A stretch of DNA of 14,326 nucleotides from JBDHTS01 sp044220535 (GCA_044220535.1 JBGAQU010000072.1:1-14326); one strand, 5' to 3'. Numbered from the stretch's first letter, positions 5,557 through 13,455 are shown. Translations and numbers: made by a program. The notes: generated from the sequence alone by a model not told the origin.

Positions 5557-6606
5557 ATGATTTTCTGGCGTAAGGACAAGCAGGAGACGGATACGAAGCA
5601 GGATGAAGCGCCTGCCAAGCATCTGGCTGACCTGGTGCCGGAACCTTTGAAACCGTCCGCTGCCCCTGCCGAGGAACCTGTCAAACAGGAAGGCTGGCTG
5701 TCGCGCCTGACTCAGGGCCTCTCCAAATCCACATCGAAACTGACGGGCGGCATCGGTGATCTGATTACCAAGCGCAAGCTGGATCAGGATACGCTCGACG
5801 ACCTTGAGGAAATATTGATCACCGCCGACCTTGGGCCGAAAACGGCGGCGCATGTGGTGGAGGAATTCGGGCGCGATCGGTTCGGCAAGGATCTGTCTGA
5901 AGATGAAATCAAGGAGGCGCTGGCGGAAAGCATTGCTCGCATTCTTGGTCCCGTGGCAAAACCTTTGGATTTTGCAAAGCCTGCGGACGGGCCTTTGGTT
6001 ATCTTAGTTTGTGGCGTCAACGGCGTGGGCAAGACGACGACCATCGGCAAAATCGCGCATGATCTGAAAACAGCGCACGGCAAGAATATCATGCTGGCGG
6101 CGGGCGACACATTCCGCGCGGCGGCGGTTGAGCAGCTGGACATCTGGGCGCAGCGCACGGGCGCGACGATCGTCAAGAAGGAAATTGGAGCGGATTCTGC
6201 CGCTGTGGCGTTTGAGGCGTATGAGAAGGCAAAAGCCGATAATGTCGATATCCTGCTGATCGATACGGCGGGCCGCCTGCATAACAAATCGAATTTGATG
6301 GCGGAACTGCAGAAGGTTGTTCGCGTTTTGAAAAAACACGATCCGGCCTTGCCGCATGCCGTTCTTCTGGTGCTGGATGCCACCACCGGCCAAAATGCAC
6401 TGGAACAGGTGAAGACATTCAAGGAGATGGTCGACGTGACCGGTCTTGTGGTCACAAAACTGGACGGCTCCGCCCGCGGCGGGGTGGTTGTGGCGCTGGC
6501 CGATCAGTTCAAACTCCCCATCCACCTGATCGGTGTGGGCGAAACCGCGAAGGATCTTCAGCCGTTTAAGGCTGAAGATTATGCAAGGGCGCTCGTGGGC
6601 CTTTAA
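5557..6606 (+). CDS. ftsY: Signal recognition particle receptor FtsY
   Basis: The SRP receptor GTPase, which docks ribosome-nascent chain-Ffh complexes at the inner membrane for co-translational insertion. Domain order: a short charged and proline-rich A region (1-45), the amphipathic 'GWLSRL' membrane-contact stretch (46-51), the helical N domain (about 55-140), and the G domain with G1 'GVNGVGKTT' (153-161), 'DTAGR' (236-240) and 'TKLDGSARGG' (300-309). The C-terminus carries the usual 'DLQPFKAEDY' segment. At 349 aa it has normal alphaproteobacterial length with a reduced A domain. The ATG at 5557 has GGAG (5545-5548) eight bases upstream. It starts 42 bp after the phosphatase gene with no obvious terminator between, so some ftsY transcription could come from the riboswitch promoter. 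Confidence 0.96.
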   Translation: MIFWRKDKQETDTKQDEAPAKHLADLVPEPLKPSAAPAEEPVKQEGWLSRLTQGLSKSTSKLTGGIGDLITKRKLDQDTLDDLEEILITADLGPKTAAHVVEEFGRDRFGKDLSEDEIKEALAESIARILGPVAKPLDFAKPADGPLVILVCGVNGVGKTTTIGKIAHDLKTAHGKNIMLAAGDTFRAAAVEQLDIWAQRTGATIVKKEIGADSAAVAFEAYEKAKADNVDILLIDTAGRLHNKSNLMAELQKVVRVLKKHDPALPHAVLLVLDATTGQNALEQVKTFKEMVDVTGLVVTKLDGSARGGVVVALADQFKLPIHLIGVGETAKDLQPFKAEDYARALVGL

Positions 6607-6630
6607 ACACCGGGGCTGATGCCCTATCTT
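6602..6630 (+). promoter_or_regulatory. Promoter of the TauE/SafE gene, predicted leaderless start
   Basis: TTTAAA (6602-6607, overlapping the ftsY stop), 17 bp, TATCTT (6625-6630), then seven bases to the ATG at 6638. No SD precedes the ATG. The -35 matches consensus at four of six positions. Confidence 0.4.
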
Positions 6631-6637
6631 TCTATAT

Positions 6638-7390
6638 ATGATCGATCAAAACGAGCTGATTTTTATCCTTGTCGGCTTCCTGGCGCAGATCGTCGACGGT
6701 GCGCTTGGGATGGCGTTCGGGGTGATTTCGTCGTCGGTCATGATTGCGACGGGCGTTTCGCCCGCCATGGCCAGCGCCAGCGTCCATGCGGCGGAGATTG
6801 TGACGACTGGCCTATCCGGCGCGTCGCATGTCTATAATAAAAATGTCGACCGCGCTTTGTTCCTGAAGCTTGTGGTCGGTGGCGTCCTGGGCGGGGTGAT
6901 GGGAGCCTACATTCTCACGAACCTGCCCAGTGAAATTGTCAAGCCGCTGGTTTCCATTTACCTGTGCGTCATGGCAGCGTTTATTCTTTATCGTGTCGTG
7001 CGTAAAGTTGTGCCGATAGATACGTCAAAAAACGGCGTGCGAGTCCTGGGGTTCATCGGCGGTTTTCTGGATGCGATTGGCGGCGGCGGGTGGGGGCCGG
7101 TCGTCGTGTCTACGCTGATCGCCCGCGGCAATTCCCCGCGCCATACGATCGGTTCGGTGAATGTCGCAGAGTTTTTTGTGACGCTGAGCATTTCCATCGC
7201 CTTCATGCTGTCCATGCCGTGGGATTATCTGAAGATTGCTATCTGGTTAGTGATCGGCGGTGCGCTGGCGGCTCCGATTGCCGGATATATGAGCCGCAAG
7301 CTGCCGCCACGCGTTCTGATGACTCTGGTTGGACTTGTCGTATTAAGTCTGAGCGCCTGGCATTTATACGATTTGTTTAGGGTCGACTAA
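6638..7390 (+). CDS. Sulfite exporter TauE/SafE family (TSUP) membrane permease
   Basis: A polytopic inner-membrane protein of the TSUP family, whose members move sulfite, sulfoacetate or related anions. At 250 aa most of the sequence is hydrophobic, with about seven or eight membrane segments. The two family half-repeats are visible: 'QIVDGALGMAFGVISSS' near the N-terminus and 'GFLDAIGGGGWGPV' in the middle, each a Gly-rich turn after an acidic residue. ATG 6638 is chosen because the permease sequence begins there and a promoter-like -10 ends seven bases before it; no SD is present. The gene lies 31 bp after ftsY and 45 bp before the ABC exporter on the same strand. Substrate cannot be told, since no sulfur-metabolism gene is nearby. 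Confidence 0.88.
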   Translation: MIDQNELIFILVGFLAQIVDGALGMAFGVISSSVMIATGVSPAMASASVHAAEIVTTGLSGASHVYNKNVDRALFLKLVVGGVLGGVMGAYILTNLPSEIVKPLVSIYLCVMAAFILYRVVRKVVPIDTSKNGVRVLGFIGGFLDAIGGGGWGPVVVSTLIARGNSPRHTIGSVNVAEFFVTLSISIAFMLSMPWDYLKIAIWLVIGGALAAPIAGYMSRKLPPRVLMTLVGLVVLSLSAWHLYDLFRVD

Positions 7391-7398
7391 GATTTTCT

Positions 7399-7428
7399 TT
7401 GATCAATAGCCGTCTCTGCCGTTAGCAT
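7399..7428 (+). promoter_or_regulatory. Promoter of the ABC exporter, predicted leaderless start
   Basis: TTGATC (7399-7404), 18 bp, TAGCAT (7423-7428), then seven bases to the ATG at 7436. There is no SD before the ATG. The spacing is the same as at the TauE/SafE gene. Confidence 0.45.
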
Positions 7429-7435
7429 CATCGGC

Positions 7436-9187
7436 ATGCTGCCCCGCACCATCAAGGATTTCCTGATCTATTACTGGCGTTTCGATCCGAAGCGGTGGTG
7501 GCTTTTTATCGTTCAGGATCTTTTGCATTATACACGGTATCCGATTGCCTATTTATGCGTGGGGCGCTGCGTTGACCTGCTGGCCAGCCGCTCGCCGGGC
7601 GATGGCGTGCCGACCGAGGCGTGGCTGTTGGCTCTGTGCATTTTCCTGAGCCTGTTGATCGGCGAGGCCGCGCATATCTGGACGGAGCATATTATGCGCG
7701 TCTGGAAGCCGGCGATGCGGGTGAAAATCCGCAGCGATTTTTTCGATTATCTGCTGGGCCACAGCCATAATTACTTCCAGAACAATTTCGCGGGCGCACT
7801 CGGGCGTAAGGTGACGGAGGTGGCGGAGAGCAGCGTCCGCCTGCACGACCATGTGCGGTTCAGCCTGTTCGGGCCTCTGGTGCAAATGGCGATTACGGCG
7901 CTCAGCCTGCTGATCCTTTCACCGTGGTATGGCGTGATCGTCCTCATCTTTCTGGCGGCTGTGATCTTGCCGGTCGCGTTGCGGCTGGATCGGATCGGCG
8001 GAAGGGCGCGGGTGTTTTCCGATGTGCGTGCGCGGGTCACGGGTACGATTGTCGATATCCTCAGCAATGCCAGCTCTATGCGCAACTTCGCGCGGGCGGA
8101 GCATGAGCGGATCAATCACCAGGAAGACGCAGCGGAGGAACGGCAGGCGGATAAGATGCGCTTCCTGACGCTGATCCAGATCGCGTTTTACAGGCGGTTG
8201 TGCCTGATCGTGCTGGGCGGCGGGATGATGGTGGCGCTGCTGTTCGGGTGGCAGGCGGGCATTATAACGGTCGGTGCGGTGGCGTCGGTGATGGGCCTGA
8301 CCTTTTCCCTGACCAACGCGACCTGGATGGTCGGGCATGGCATTATCATGACCGCGGATGAACTTGGTTATATCGACGACGCCATCCGCATGGTGACCGT
8401 GCCTCATGATATCCGGGATGCGGCGGATGCACGACCATTGCAGGCGGGGCACGGGCGTATCACGTTTGACAATGTCGATTTCCGGTTTGGCGACAGGCAG
8501 ATATTCAAAGGATTGAACCTCGATATCCTGCCGGGGCAGAAAGTGGGATTGCTGGGTCCCTCAGGCGCAGGGAAAAGCACACTCGTCAACCTGCTGTTGC
8601 GGCTGTATGAAATTGATGGGGGCCGCATTCTGATCGATGGTCAGGATATACGGGATGTGACGCAGGATTCTTTGCGTGCGGCCATATCGCTGATCCCGCA
8701 GGACACGGCGCTGTTTCATCGTACATTAATGGAAAATATCCGTTATGGAAGTCTGGAAGCGAGCGACGCCGCGGTGGAGCAGGCAGCGCAACGCGCACAT
8801 GCGCATGAATTCATCGATACGTTGAGCGAAGGCTATGACACGATGGTCGGTGAACGCGGCATTAAACTCTCCGGTGGGCAGCGGCAGCGCATTGCGATTG
8901 CCCGCGCTCTACTGAAAGACACACCGATCCTGCTGCTGGATGAGGCAACATCCGCGCTGGACAGCGAAAGCGAAAAGACAATCCAGAACAGTTTGGCCGA
9001 GTTAATGCAGGGCAAGACTGTGATTGCCATCGCCCACCGTCTGTCCACCATCGCCCATCTGGACCGGTTGATCGTGATGGACCAGGGCGTGATCGTGGAA
9101 GACGGCAGCCATGCCCAGCTGGTGGCCGCCAATGGCTTATATGCACGGCTTTGGGGTATGCAGTCGGGCGGGTTTCTTGGTGAGTAG
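7436..9187 (+). CDS. ABC transporter, fused permease and ATP-binding protein
   Basis: A half-size ABC exporter of the MsbA/multidrug type, expected to work as a dimer in the inner membrane. Residues about 15-310 form the six-helix membrane domain; the rest is the ATPase domain with Walker A 'GPSGAGKST' (374-382), signature 'LSGGQRQR' (478-485), Walker B 'ILLLDEATSALD' from 498 (D502, E503) and the H-loop His at 534 in 'IAHRLSTI'. All catalytic residues are intact and the 583-aa length is normal. The start at 7436 lacks an SD, but a promoter with its -10 seven bases upstream supports it. It precedes amn by 51 bp on the same strand, without evident functional linkage. The substrate (lipid, drug or peptide) cannot be assigned from the sequence. 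Confidence 0.92.
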   Translation: MLPRTIKDFLIYYWRFDPKRWWLFIVQDLLHYTRYPIAYLCVGRCVDLLASRSPGDGVPTEAWLLALCIFLSLLIGEAAHIWTEHIMRVWKPAMRVKIRSDFFDYLLGHSHNYFQNNFAGALGRKVTEVAESSVRLHDHVRFSLFGPLVQMAITALSLLILSPWYGVIVLIFLAAVILPVALRLDRIGGRARVFSDVRARVTGTIVDILSNASSMRNFARAEHERINHQEDAAEERQADKMRFLTLIQIAFYRRLCLIVLGGGMMVALLFGWQAGIITVGAVASVMGLTFSLTNATWMVGHGIIMTADELGYIDDAIRMVTVPHDIRDAADARPLQAGHGRITFDNVDFRFGDRQIFKGLNLDILPGQKVGLLGPSGAGKSTLVNLLLRLYEIDGGRILIDGQDIRDVTQDSLRAAISLIPQDTALFHRTLMENIRYGSLEASDAAVEQAAQRAHAHEFIDTLSEGYDTMVGERGIKLSGGQRQRIAIARALLKDTPILLLDEATSALDSESEKTIQNSLAELMQGKTVIAIAHRLSTIAHLDRLIVMDQGVIVEDGSHAQLVAANGLYARLWGMQSGGFLGE

Positions 9188-9203
9188 GGCAAGCGGTAAT
9201 CCC

Positions 9204-9232
9204 TTGTCATTGTACAGAAAATCGGTCATGAT
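9204..9232 (+). promoter_or_regulatory. amn promoter, predicted leaderless start
   Basis: TTGTCA (9204-9209, five of six consensus bases), 17 bp, CATGAT (9227-9232), then six bases to the ATG at 9239. No SD precedes the ATG. Confidence 0.45.
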
Positions 9233-9238
9233 TGCCGG

Positions 9239-10741
9239 ATGATCAAGGTCCTCGGGGCGTTCCGCCCCCGCAAATGCAAAGATCCGCAATCTGTCCTGGC
9301 TGCCGTCCGCGAAATATATGACGCGAACGTTGCCTATCTGCGCGCATCCTTCGAAGATTTCGCGGCAGGAAACGTGCCTACGAAACGATTTACCGCCTGT
9401 TATCCCTATATCCGCATCCATGTTCAGAATGCGCACCGTGCCGACCAGCGCCTGTCGCATGGTTTTGTGCCGAAGCCGGGGACGTATTCCACCACCGTAA
9501 CACGGCCCGATATTTTCGACCATTACCTGACCGATCAGGTCCGTCTGCTGATGATGAACCATTCCATTCCGGTAGAGGTGGGGGTCAGCACGACGCCGAT
9601 CCCGATCCATTTTGCGCTCGGTGAGAATTACCATCTCGAAGGCGGGCTGACGGCGGAGCAGGTGGAAACGCTGCCCCTGTGGTTCGATCTGCCCGATCTG
9701 GAAGCGATGGACGATACCATCGCCAATGGTGTGCATTCGGTGAAGCATGGCGACGATATCCCGCTGGCGCTGTTCGCCGCGCCGCGTATCGATATCAGCC
9801 TGATGCGCCTGAAGCATTATACCGGCACCAACGCGAAGCACTTCCAGAACTTTGTCATTTATACGAACTATCAGTTTTATATCGATGAGTTTGTGAAGAT
9901 CTGCCACGACATCATGGCGCAGACGGATAAGCCTGACCTAAAACGCGAACGGTCTGAATATACGGCCTTCGTTGAGCCCGGTGATAAAATCACCGGTAGT
10001 CTGAACGGATTTGGTGAGGCGGATGAGCAAGGCGTGCTCCTGCGCCGCATGCCGCAAATGCCTGCTTATCACCTCAAGCGCAAGGACGGCAATGGCATCA
10101 CGATGATCAATATCGGCGTCGGCCCGTCCAACGCGAAGACGATCACGGACCATGTTGCGGTGCTACGCCCGCATGCCTGGCTGATGCTCGGCCACTGTGC
10201 AGGCCTGCGCAATTCGCAGCAGCTGGGCGATTACGTTTTAGCGCATGGCTATCTGCGGGAGGATAACGTCCTGTTCCGCGACCTTCACCCCTCTATCCCA
10301 ATCCCCGCGCTCGCCGAAATCCAGGTGGCGCTGCAGGATGCGGTGGGGCGCGTGACTGGCCTTGAAGGCTATGACCTGAAAAAAATCATGCGCACGGGCA
10401 CGGTGGCGACGGTCGACGACCGCAACTGGGAACTGCGCCCGCATATCCGCAATAACATTCGTTTAAGCCAAAGCCGCGCGGTTGCGCTGGACATGGAATC
10501 CGGCACCATTGCCGCGAACGGTTTTCGTTTTCGTGTGCCGTACGGGACGTTACTATGCGTTTCTGACAAGCCACTGCATGGACAATTAAAGCTTCCAGGC
10601 ATGGCTGATCATTTTTATCGGGAACGGGTAGAGCAACATTTGCAAATTGGGTTGCTGACTATGGCATTGCTCCGTGATATCGGACCGGAGCAATTGCACA
10701 GCCGGAAGCTGCGCAGCTTCAACGAAGTGGCGTTCCAATAA
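9239..10741 (+). CDS. amn: AMP nucleosidase
   Basis: Hydrolyses AMP to adenine and ribose 5-phosphate, helping control the adenylate pool in the cytosol. The 500-aa product matches the E. coli enzyme (about 484 aa) through its whole length: an N-terminal regulatory domain with 'YSTTVTRPDIFDHYL', then the nucleoside-phosphorylase-like catalytic domain with 'NIGVGPSNAKT', 'LMLGHCAGLR', 'DYVLAHGYLR', 'DDRNWELR', 'ALDMESGTIAA' (the base/ribose-binding Met-Glu-Ser) and 'GTLLCVSDKPLHG'. The C-terminal 'SRKLRSFNEVAFQ' is also typical. The start at ATG 9239 agrees with a promoter ending six bases before it. The gene ends five bases from the convergent small membrane-protein gene, with no terminator between them. 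Confidence 0.96.
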   Translation: MIKVLGAFRPRKCKDPQSVLAAVREIYDANVAYLRASFEDFAAGNVPTKRFTACYPYIRIHVQNAHRADQRLSHGFVPKPGTYSTTVTRPDIFDHYLTDQVRLLMMNHSIPVEVGVSTTPIPIHFALGENYHLEGGLTAEQVETLPLWFDLPDLEAMDDTIANGVHSVKHGDDIPLALFAAPRIDISLMRLKHYTGTNAKHFQNFVIYTNYQFYIDEFVKICHDIMAQTDKPDLKRERSEYTAFVEPGDKITGSLNGFGEADEQGVLLRRMPQMPAYHLKRKDGNGITMINIGVGPSNAKTITDHVAVLRPHAWLMLGHCAGLRNSQQLGDYVLAHGYLREDNVLFRDLHPSIPIPALAEIQVALQDAVGRVTGLEGYDLKKIMRTGTVATVDDRNWELRPHIRNNIRLSQSRAVALDMESGTIAANGFRFRVPYGTLLCVSDKPLHGQLKLPGMADHFYRERVEQHLQIGLLTMALLRDIGPEQLHSRKLRSFNEVAFQ

Positions 10742-10746
10742 AGATA

Positions 10747-10995
10747 TTATAAAGGCCTCCAAACAGGAACCAGCAGAACTTCGTCTTTGCCCTGATGTCT
10801 TACAACATCGTAATGAGTGCAGGACGCATCAATGACCTCAGTCGGCAAATCGTTAGGGCCGGGGGTTTCCATCGTTGCCAGTCTTTTCAGGCATTCGCCT
10901 TGTTTGGCATCCGGGCTGATAAGCAACATGTAGGCGGCTACCAGGCTGCCCATACCAAGTGCTCCACCAATTAAAACAGATCCTTTATCTATCAT
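10747..10995 (-). CDS. Small single-TM hypothetical protein, 82 aa
   Basis: Function not recognised. The ATG at 10995 is chosen because AAGGAG lies six bases upstream; an ATG two codons earlier would directly touch the SD, and a further upstream start would add 21 residues lacking support. Residues about 6-26 form one hydrophobic segment, with a likely cytoplasmic N-terminus and the remainder outside. The outer part carries Cys35 and Cys59 and a C-terminal 'QGKDEVLLVPVW'. The 23-residue gap between the cysteines equals that in the 123-aa protein at 860-1231. It lies downstream of the kynureninase-like gene on the same strand but has its own promoter-like sequence, and is AT-richer than its neighbours. 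Confidence 0.65.
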   Translation of the reverse strand: MIDKGSVLIGGALGMGSLVAAYMLLISPDAKQGECLKRLATMETPGPNDLPTEVIDASCTHYDVVRHQGKDEVLLVPVWRPL

Positions 10996-11029
10996 GACCA
11001 TCTCCTTGAATATTGAAAATGAATAAGGC

Positions 11030-11058
11030 TTGATAGCAAAAGCGTAGCCAGCTTGCAA
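11030..11058 (-). promoter_or_regulatory. Promoter of the 82-aa membrane protein gene
   Basis: Reading the minus strand: TTGCAA (11058-11053), 17-bp spacer, TATCAA (11035-11030) with TGC directly before it, within TTTTGCTATC (11041-11032). This is the third TTTTGCTAT in the window that stands before a short accessory gene. Confidence 0.5.
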
Positions 11059-11089
11059 TTAAAATATTTTGGAAAATAATCTCAAAATT

Positions 11090-12216
11090 TTAAGGACATA
11101 GTGAAATAATCCTGTCGACATCCCCTATATCTTGATAAATCCCGAAACCAAACCGCAGCCGGTCGCCGCGATAATCGGTGACGATGTTTTTATCCAACAG
11201 GCGGCGGCTGATTTCACCAGATTCGGTTGTTTTGAATGTGATGAAATTGCCACGAATGTTTTCCGGTACGGCAAGCGTTCCGGGCGGTGTTTTTAATCCA
11301 TCCAGAAAATGTTTTTGTAGGCTGTGCGAATACTGGTGAAGAATATCAGGCGTCAGGCCTTCCTTATCCAGCATATCCATCACGGCGCGCATGCGGTAGA
11401 GGCCGGAGGCATCAAAGGTTGCGCCCCACAGGCGATATCCGTCCGTCGCGAATGGCACAGGGCCGCCCTGTTTGGATTCCAGCGCGCCCATATCGGCGAA
11501 CCATCCGGTATTTCGCGGGCGCTCGGCGTATCCGTCCGGGCAATGCAGGAAGCAGCAGCCTTCGCCGCTCATCGCGTATTTGTAGCCGCCCGCCATGTAA
11601 AAGGCGCGGCTGGTAATGGAAGAGAGGTCGGTCGGCAGGGCCATGAAGCCGTGATAACCGTCGATGACGGCCAGCGTATCCTTGTTTGGGATGGCGTTGA
11701 CGATGGCGGCGAAATCCTTCACCACTGCGCCTGAATTGAAAAAGACCTGGCTGAAGAAAACCATGTCGTGCGTTTTATCCATCGCGGCGATAAAGCGTGT
11801 GGAGAAAGTTTCAAACGGCTCGGCTTCCACACGCGTCACCGTAACCAACCCGTCTTCCTCTAACCTTCTAACCTGCCGTTGAAACTGGAATCTTTACCGT
11901 CGGTGGTCAGGATGCGCGGGTTCTCGGGCAGGCAGGACAGCAAGCGGCTGACAAATTCATGCGTGTTGGGTGCGAAGGCGATGCTGTCCGCCTTTGGCAG
12001 GTTCAGGCGTTTGGCGATGTGCTGCTGGACCGCCGGAATAACTTCACCAAAAACCTTTCCCCATTTGCGGTCGGCAAGGGTGGCGGAATCTATCCAGTAT
12101 TGCTTCTGTCCTTCAAAACTTGCCTCCGGCCATGGATGATGGCTATGTGCCGCGAAATGCAGGCGAGCGGGGTCGGCGTTGAGGAATTGGGTAAAGAGGG
12201 GCTTGTAGGTTTTCAT
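11090..12216 (-). pseudogene. Kynureninase-like class V PLP-dependent enzyme, frameshifted
   Basis: An aminotransferase class V-fold protein; its place after kynA suggests kynureninase-type cleavage of kynurenine to anthranilate and alanine. The N-terminal part ('HFAAHSHHPWPE', then 'LTTDG') runs to a stop near 11860. The rest resumes in another frame as 'RQVRRLEEDGLVTVTR' from 11878 and continues through 'DGYHGFMALP' and the PLP-lysine segment 'AGGYKYAMSGEG' to the stop at 11090. A net loss of one base between about 11876 and 11896 explains the break; restoring it gives a continuous protein of about 375 aa. An ATG at 12243 falls inside the repeat, and 12228 or 12216 are likelier starts; none has an SD. 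The full class V core is otherwise well conserved, so the lesion is recent or a sequencing error. Other class V enzymes remain possible. Confidence 0.75.
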
Positions 12217-12237
12217 TTGTACATCCATTTTTACAAT

Positions 12238-12356
12238 CGTCATCCCGGCGAAAGCCGGGACCCATACGGTGGTTCCGCAGGAGCAAATGGCGAAAATTCT
12301 TTGCCTTTCGCGAAAATGTTAACAGTGCATGGGTCCCGGCTTTCGCCGGGATGACG
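12238..12356. repeat. Paired palindromic repeat (REP/BIME-like) between kynA and the kynureninase-like gene
   Basis: A perfect 28-bp inverted repeat: left arm 12238-12265 and right arm 12329-12356, 63 bp apart. Each arm is itself a hairpin; on the plus strand the left arm reads CCCGGC-GAAA-GCCGGG, a GNRA-type tetraloop. The 'GTCATCCCGGCGAAAGC' core belongs to a repeat dispersed in many alphaproteobacterial genomes. In the minus-strand transcript it lies directly between the two kyn genes and could stabilise or partly terminate the message. Confidence 0.85.
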
Positions 12357-12363
12357 TCAATAA

Positions 12364-13449
12364 CTATCCCCCCACACTATACTTATACCCCATCGACCGG
12401 CTAACGCCTTCGGGCAATGGAGGCAGGGCGTTGGACGGGATTAAATATGATGACAGCGCGAACAGATCATTAAAGATGCGATGCTTCTTCATCGTTTCCA
12501 TCAAATAATCAAACCCGGACGATCCACCTGTGCCTGCCGATCCACCGACCATGCGCTGGACCATCAGCGCGTGGCGGACGCGCCAGAGCGCCAGCTGCTC
12601 ATCGATATTCATGATGTGGCTGAGCAGGGCATAGGGCGCCTGCAGCATCGGCTCGTTACGATAGAGGGTGATAAACAGCGCCGCTTGCAACGCTTTCAGC
12701 GACAGGCGCCAGATGCCTTTTTCCGTGGCGTATTGATGCAAAGCCGGGTCGAAAATGCCTTCGAACTTCTCGCGTCCCCGTTTGATGGCGGCCTGTTCCA
12801 TTTCCAGCGCCGTGCCGGACAGGATTTTTCCGGCCTCGGTCTCTTTACGGTCCAGCATGGCATAAACGGCTTTTTTATACGTATCCTGAAACCGGTATTC
12901 GCCCATATCGGTGAACGGCGTGCGGGCCAGCCAGCTGTCCAGCAGCGCGAATAAAGACGGGCTGGATTCCGTATCGTTGATGGCCGCGCGGCTTTTTTCC
13001 GAAAGCTGCGCGTCGAACTGGCCATGAAATACCGGGATCCGGTCATCCCGGCGCAGGCCTAGGCGCGTTTCGATCAGGCGGAACTGAAGGCTCTGAAACC
13101 CGGACGCGCTGGACAGATGCTCCCGAAAATCGATAAAGGCCTGCGGCGTCATCGTTTCAAGGATGTCGGTTTGGTTCACGACAAGGCGAAGGATGGACAC
13201 CACGCGGTCGATGCGGGAGAGAACGGGCTGCATGTCCCGGTCATCGACGATGCGCTGCGACATACGCGCGCAGATATCGTCCAGTTCAAACAGGATCTGC
13301 CGGAACCATAATTCACAGACCTGGTGATAGACGATAAACAGCATCTCATCATGTGCAGGCGTGTTCGCCGCCTCACTGCGCCGCTTCTGGCTTTGCAGGA
13401 TGGAGGAGAGGGAGAGATAGTCGCCGTATTGGTCCCAGGATGATGTCAT
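12364..13449 (-). CDS. kynA: Tryptophan 2,3-dioxygenase
   Basis: A haem enzyme that opens the tryptophan indole ring to N-formylkynurenine, the first step of the kynurenine pathway. Seen: 'HDEMLFIVYHQVCELWFRQ' (33-51), the family's distal-pocket signature; 'SGFQS' (116-120) followed by 'FRLIE'; and 'RHALMVQRMVGG' with the likely haem ligand H293, next to 'GTGGSSG' (306-312). At 361 aa it is longer than typical bacterial enzymes (about 280-300) and closer to the animal type, having a longer middle and C-terminal section. ATG 13449 has a C-run instead of an SD in front. The kynureninase-like gene follows 147 bp downstream across the inverted repeat; no formamidase gene is in the window. With that second gene broken, kynurenine output may be altered. 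Confidence 0.95.
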   Translation of the reverse strand: MTSSWDQYGDYLSLSSILQSQKRRSEAANTPAHDEMLFIVYHQVCELWFRQILFELDDICARMSQRIVDDRDMQPVLSRIDRVVSILRLVVNQTDILETMTPQAFIDFREHLSSASGFQSLQFRLIETRLGLRRDDRIPVFHGQFDAQLSEKSRAAINDTESSPSLFALLDSWLARTPFTDMGEYRFQDTYKKAVYAMLDRKETEAGKILSGTALEMEQAAIKRGREKFEGIFDPALHQYATEKGIWRLSLKALQAALFITLYRNEPMLQAPYALLSHIMNIDEQLALWRVRHALMVQRMVGGSAGTGGSSGFDYLMETMKKHRIFNDLFALSSYLIPSNALPPLPEGVSRSMGYKYSVGG

Positions 13450-13455
13450 GGGGGG

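Noticed and set aside
5170..5853. Long minus-strand open frame (227 codons) opposite the phosphatase gene and the start of ftsY
   Set aside because: It lies antisense to two well-supported genes, has no SD or recognisable domain, and reads as a shadow frame.
6554..6579. Perfect 10-bp inverted repeat near the end of ftsY
   Set aside because: It encodes the conserved 'DLQPFKAED' segment of FtsY and has no T-run after it, so it is explained by coding.
9137..9907. Minus-strand open frame of 256 codons opposite the ABC exporter end and amn
   Set aside because: amn is unmistakable on the plus strand here; the antisense product shows no family features.
11848..11896. Programmed ribosomal frameshift in the kynureninase-like gene
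   Set aside because: No slippery heptamer plus stimulatory structure was evident, and the enzyme family is not known to use one; simple one-base loss is more economical.
12481..12954. Plus-strand open frame of 157 codons opposite kynA
   Set aside because: The kynA signature residues lie on the minus strand, and the opposite frame has a composition typical of antisense reading.
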